Shown here in pieces: positions 61,701 to 64,000 of a stretch of DNA of 64,000 nt. The notes under the pieces are model-generated. The model had not been told where the DNA came from. It saw only the letters and a list, made by a program, of their open reading frames with translations, and made no database searches. Both the position numbers and the translations under genes were made by a program. Position 1 is the stretch's first letter. The number at the start of each line of letters is the position of its first letter. Source of the DNA: Ochotona curzoniae (taxonomy: Eukaryota; Chordata; Mammalia; Lagomorpha; Ochotonidae); NCBI RefSeq assembly GCF_017591425.1, contig NW_024465777.1:62001-126000 (forward strand), read 5' to 3'.

Positions 61701-63081
61701 GTGGGGTGACAGTGTGAAACATTGTCAGCTATGCGCAGGCTGGAACGGAACTGCTTCCTGTAATGTAAGTTTCCACACGTGACATAGGGGCTGGGTTCCT
61801 GGGTTCCCTCTGCCATGTCCATGGAGGTGCCTTTCTGCTGGCCTCAGTCAGGCTCCAGGCCAGGCAGGACCTGTATGAAGAGAGCACAACCCACACACCT
61901 TGAATCCTGTCCCAGATCACAGGCCCCCCTGAACCTGGGCCCATCACTGTCCCTCCTCCTGCTCAGCTTCACAACAGCACAGCAGGGACACTCACACCAC
62001 CACCTTGAGTCACCCACTCTGGGGTTCTGCAGGGATCCTCAACCACTGTACTGTGGGAGCTGAGTCCTCCTAGGCAGCAGGGAAGGTGCTGCCAGCAGGG
62101 GGCGCTGGCGTCTCTCGGGGCTCCCTCTGTGCCAGGGGCTGTGCTGAGGTCCTGTGTGGGTCCCTTCCTGCTCAGCAGCTGTGGTAGCACAGGCCCTGGT
62201 CCTGGCCAGCTGAGGCCCTGAGGCTGGGAGAGGTGAAGCAGTGTGGAAGTATCTGGGAAGCAGCACATTCCCTACTCCTCTGACCATCACAGGATGAGGG
62301 CGGAGAACCCCTAAACTGCCCTGGAGAGGATGGTTCTTTGGAGGTCCATGGCATACTCAGCTTTGCTCCTCTCCTTGACTTCAATGACCCCACAAAGCCC
62401 ACGGTGTTCACCCGTGTGTCGTGCTATGTCAAATGGATTAAGCAGGTAAGGACTGGACACTTGAAGGCTCCCCTAAAGTGGCTGGGAGATGGGGGAGCAA
62501 GAGCAGATCCTGGTGAGGGGTCTCGGGAATGTGTTCTGTTATTTGTGGCATCAGAACTTCTCAGGCTTTGAGTGGGGTTCTGCACTTCCATCTTGGGTGA
62601 GGGTTTCTCCAAGTGTCCCCTGGTCAGGTCCTTACTTATCATAGGAGACAGAAGGACACATGGTCACCTGGTGGGAGAGACGTGACGTGAACAATAATAG
62701 TGAGGAATGGTTAGAGTTGTGATTGGGGAAATTGGGACCCTGGCATCTCCTGAAGACAGCTGGTCATAAAAACCTAATTTTGTTCACGATTGCAGCAGTG
62801 ACCACAACTTAGAGTCCATGTAAATATGCCCAAGGGCCAGGGATAGGAACCTTTATGGTTTTTTCAAGATCACTGATGAGGTAAGTACTATGATCGCCAC
62901 TCCCATTAGAGAGGAAGCTGAGGCTCAGAGAGGACATGTCACTCTCCCAGGTCCACAGGGCATGAGTGGTCAGGCTGGGAGCTGACCCCAGTTTTATGTG
63001 ACGCCAGAGCTTGTGATGCTAATCATGATGTTCTGGCCTCTTTTTCAGGTCCTTAGCAGTTGTTTCTGCTGCCCACGATGA
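55727..63081 (+). CDS. Unit D: elastase-family pseudoprotease, intact frame, 8 exons, 280 aa
   Basis: Coding exons are 55727-55766, 57322-57431, 58659-58762, 58889-59011, 61281-61417, 61622-61764, 62293-62445 and 63049-63081; every junction is GT/AG and the frame is open for 280 residues. The signal peptide and propeptide match unit C. However, the activation sequence R/VVNG has become R34/DVDC. The nucleophile motif GDSGGP is DEGGEP at residues 220-225, so Gly193, Asp194, Ser195 and Gly197 are all replaced. Cys220 of the 191-220 disulfide is Phe. His82 (TAAHC) and Asp128 (FDIAL) remain. The protein cannot work as a serine protease by the known mechanism, but no stop or frameshift is present and the promoter, splice sites and polyA signal are intact, so I read it as a secreted protease homologue rather than a decaying gene. 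Exon 3 has two extra codons relative to B and C. Sequons: NVT 87-89 and NGT 213-215. An early pseudogene is the alternative. Confidence 0.84.
56400..56720 (-). mobile_element. C-repeat SINE, unit D intron 1
   Basis: Minus-strand SINE (TTAAGATTTATTTATTTTAA head; CCCAAATGGCTGAACAGCTG). Unit C keeps only the first 70 or so bases at 35,825-35,900 because of a deletion. Confidence 0.7.
59860..60160 (-). mobile_element. C-repeat SINE with G10 and (GA)n, unit D intron 4
   Basis: Nearly identical to the unit C copy except for a run of ten G at 59,893-59,902 and a shorter GA run to 59,920. Confidence 0.65.
60360..61170 (-). mobile_element. Antisense LINE-1 3' fragment, unit D intron 4
   Basis: Matches unit C 39,200-40,050. 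It has more divergence and an extra T-rich run (about 60,920-60,945) in the middle. Confidence 0.6.
61975..62250 (+). promoter_or_regulatory. Unit D intron 6 conserved block with CTCF-type core
   Basis: Core at 62092-62108, plus strand, unchanged. Sits between exon 6 and the mutated active-site exon 7. Confidence 0.7.
62870..63026 (+). repeat. MIR SINE, unit D intron 7
   Basis: GAAGCTGAGGCTCAGAGAGG core, the best-preserved MIR of the four. Confidence 0.7.
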
Positions 63082-63100
63082 TACCACATCCTGTATAAAG

Positions 63101-63106
63101 AATAAA
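63101..63106 (+). terminator. Unit D polyadenylation signal AATAAA
   Basis: Canonical AATAAA 20 bases after the stop codon of the pseudoprotease gene, in a block otherwise shared with unit C. Confidence 0.85.
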
Positions 63107-63119
63107 GAGCTCCCAGAAT

Positions 63120-64000
63120 GTTACAAGTTGGGTCTTCTTCCTTCATTGCCTCTTGTTCTCTGGCCTGTCCTAAGACCTAAGAGCTTATTTGCAGAGATGA
63201 GACAAGAGTCAGTCTCTCACTTGAGGACAAAAAAATCCTGGTGCCCAGGAAGAAGTAGGCATCACAATGGGGTTAGCACCTGTTTGCTTGGGCGGGAATG
63301 GGGATTCTCAGAGCCAGGACTTCTGTGGAATCTGAGGCAGTCACAGGACAATAGGACAAGCAGGTCCTTCAGGATAGAGTCCCCAGAGAGCAGTAGCTTT
63401 CCCATGCAGGCACAGCACACAGTGACTCCTTTAGGGAACTTGAGCCTGCCCCCTGTCAGAGGGTTTGTGGTAGTGTGTTAGGACCAGGGGTTTTTGCTTT
63501 CAAAGACTGCCAAGTGAAGGAGGTCATGGTAACATTTTCATTCATCATTCAGTGTCATTCATTCCTTATTTCTGAGGAGGTTTCTAAGAGGGAGGGTCAT
63601 GAGGATCCTGCTCTGATGTGGTTCATTATTTAAAGCAGCATCATGGCACAGGCATTCAGGAACCACTGACTGGCTCCTTGTTCATGGCAGCCTTGGACTG
63701 GGAGTCCAGAGGTGTGTGTGAGAACCCAAGGTAACGTCCTTGCTTCCGGGTGAGGAGACACACAGGGACTTGGTAATTTACACATCTGAACATATGTCAG
63801 GGCTCAGCAAGGAGTCATGGAGGTCAGAATAACATCTGCTGTGTGGGCAGAAGAAACGCCAACACAGCTGAGGCCCTGAATTCGTGTTTCTCTTGAGCTC
63901 CACACAATGAGGCTATGGCCCCCTGCAAGGACACACATCAATCACTCTCAGTGTTCATGAACTTCATTGTTGCCTTCCGTTAAGAGTCATGCTTCTTGTG
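63120..64000 (+). other. Unit D downstream flank
   Basis: Aligns with 42,110-43,010 and is still homologous at the window end, so the duplicated segment continues beyond it. No gene is seen. Confidence 0.6.

Noticed and set aside
62293..62310. Shifting the exon 7 acceptor in unit D to rescue GDSGGP
   Set aside because: The acceptor CACAG aligns base for base with B and C. No alternative AG nearby restores the motif, so the substitutions are real in this sequence.

Overview
This is mammalian nuclear DNA. There are multi-exon genes with GT/AG splice sites and AATAAA signals, dense SINE and LINE debris, and long dinucleotide runs. tRNA-derived SINEs of the lagomorph C-repeat type occur throughout. 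The head of the copy at about 49,262 (GGCGGCGTGGCCTAGCGGCT) resembles the pika form more than the rabbit form, so Ochotona is the best guess. That is inference from memory, not a database match.

The window is a tandem array of four plus-strand units, each built around an eight-exon gene of the pancreatic chymotrypsin-like elastase family. Closest family members by eye are CELA3 at both ends and CELA1 in the middle. Unit A (1 to about 8,700) enters mid-gene, carries exons 3-8 and is a dead pseudogene. Unit B (about 13,200-24,150) is an intact 279-residue protease. Unit C (about 31,490-43,700) is an intact 277-residue protease with an altered substrate pocket. Unit D (about 52,115 to the end) is an intact 280-residue open gene whose catalytic serine, activation site and oxyanion-hole residues have been replaced. 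It is a predicted secreted pseudoprotease. Exon phases close perfectly in B, C and D.

B, C and D share a promoter layout: a TATA box about 50 bp before the start codon, an E-box above it, and a CACCTG plus pyrimidine-box element exactly 302 bp upstream of the start codon, inside an old MIR. Intron 6 of all four units, including the pseudogene, holds a strongly conserved block with a perfect CTCF-type core in the same orientation.

Between the units lie degenerate GC-rich tandem-repeat elements (about 8.76-11.7, 28.5-31.3 and 45.8-49.1 kb, with inverted copies at 31.75-33.0 and 52.38-53.6 kb), lagomorph SINEs, antisense LINE-1 pieces and one nested LINE-1 insertion with a clear target-site duplication.

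The most striking signal is in the C/D pair. Introns and flanks differ by roughly 5-9% by hand count, while exons 3 and 4 differ by 26-32%, mostly at amino-acid-changing positions. This is the pattern expected of diversifying selection on a recently duplicated secreted protease family, with one member becoming a pseudoenzyme.
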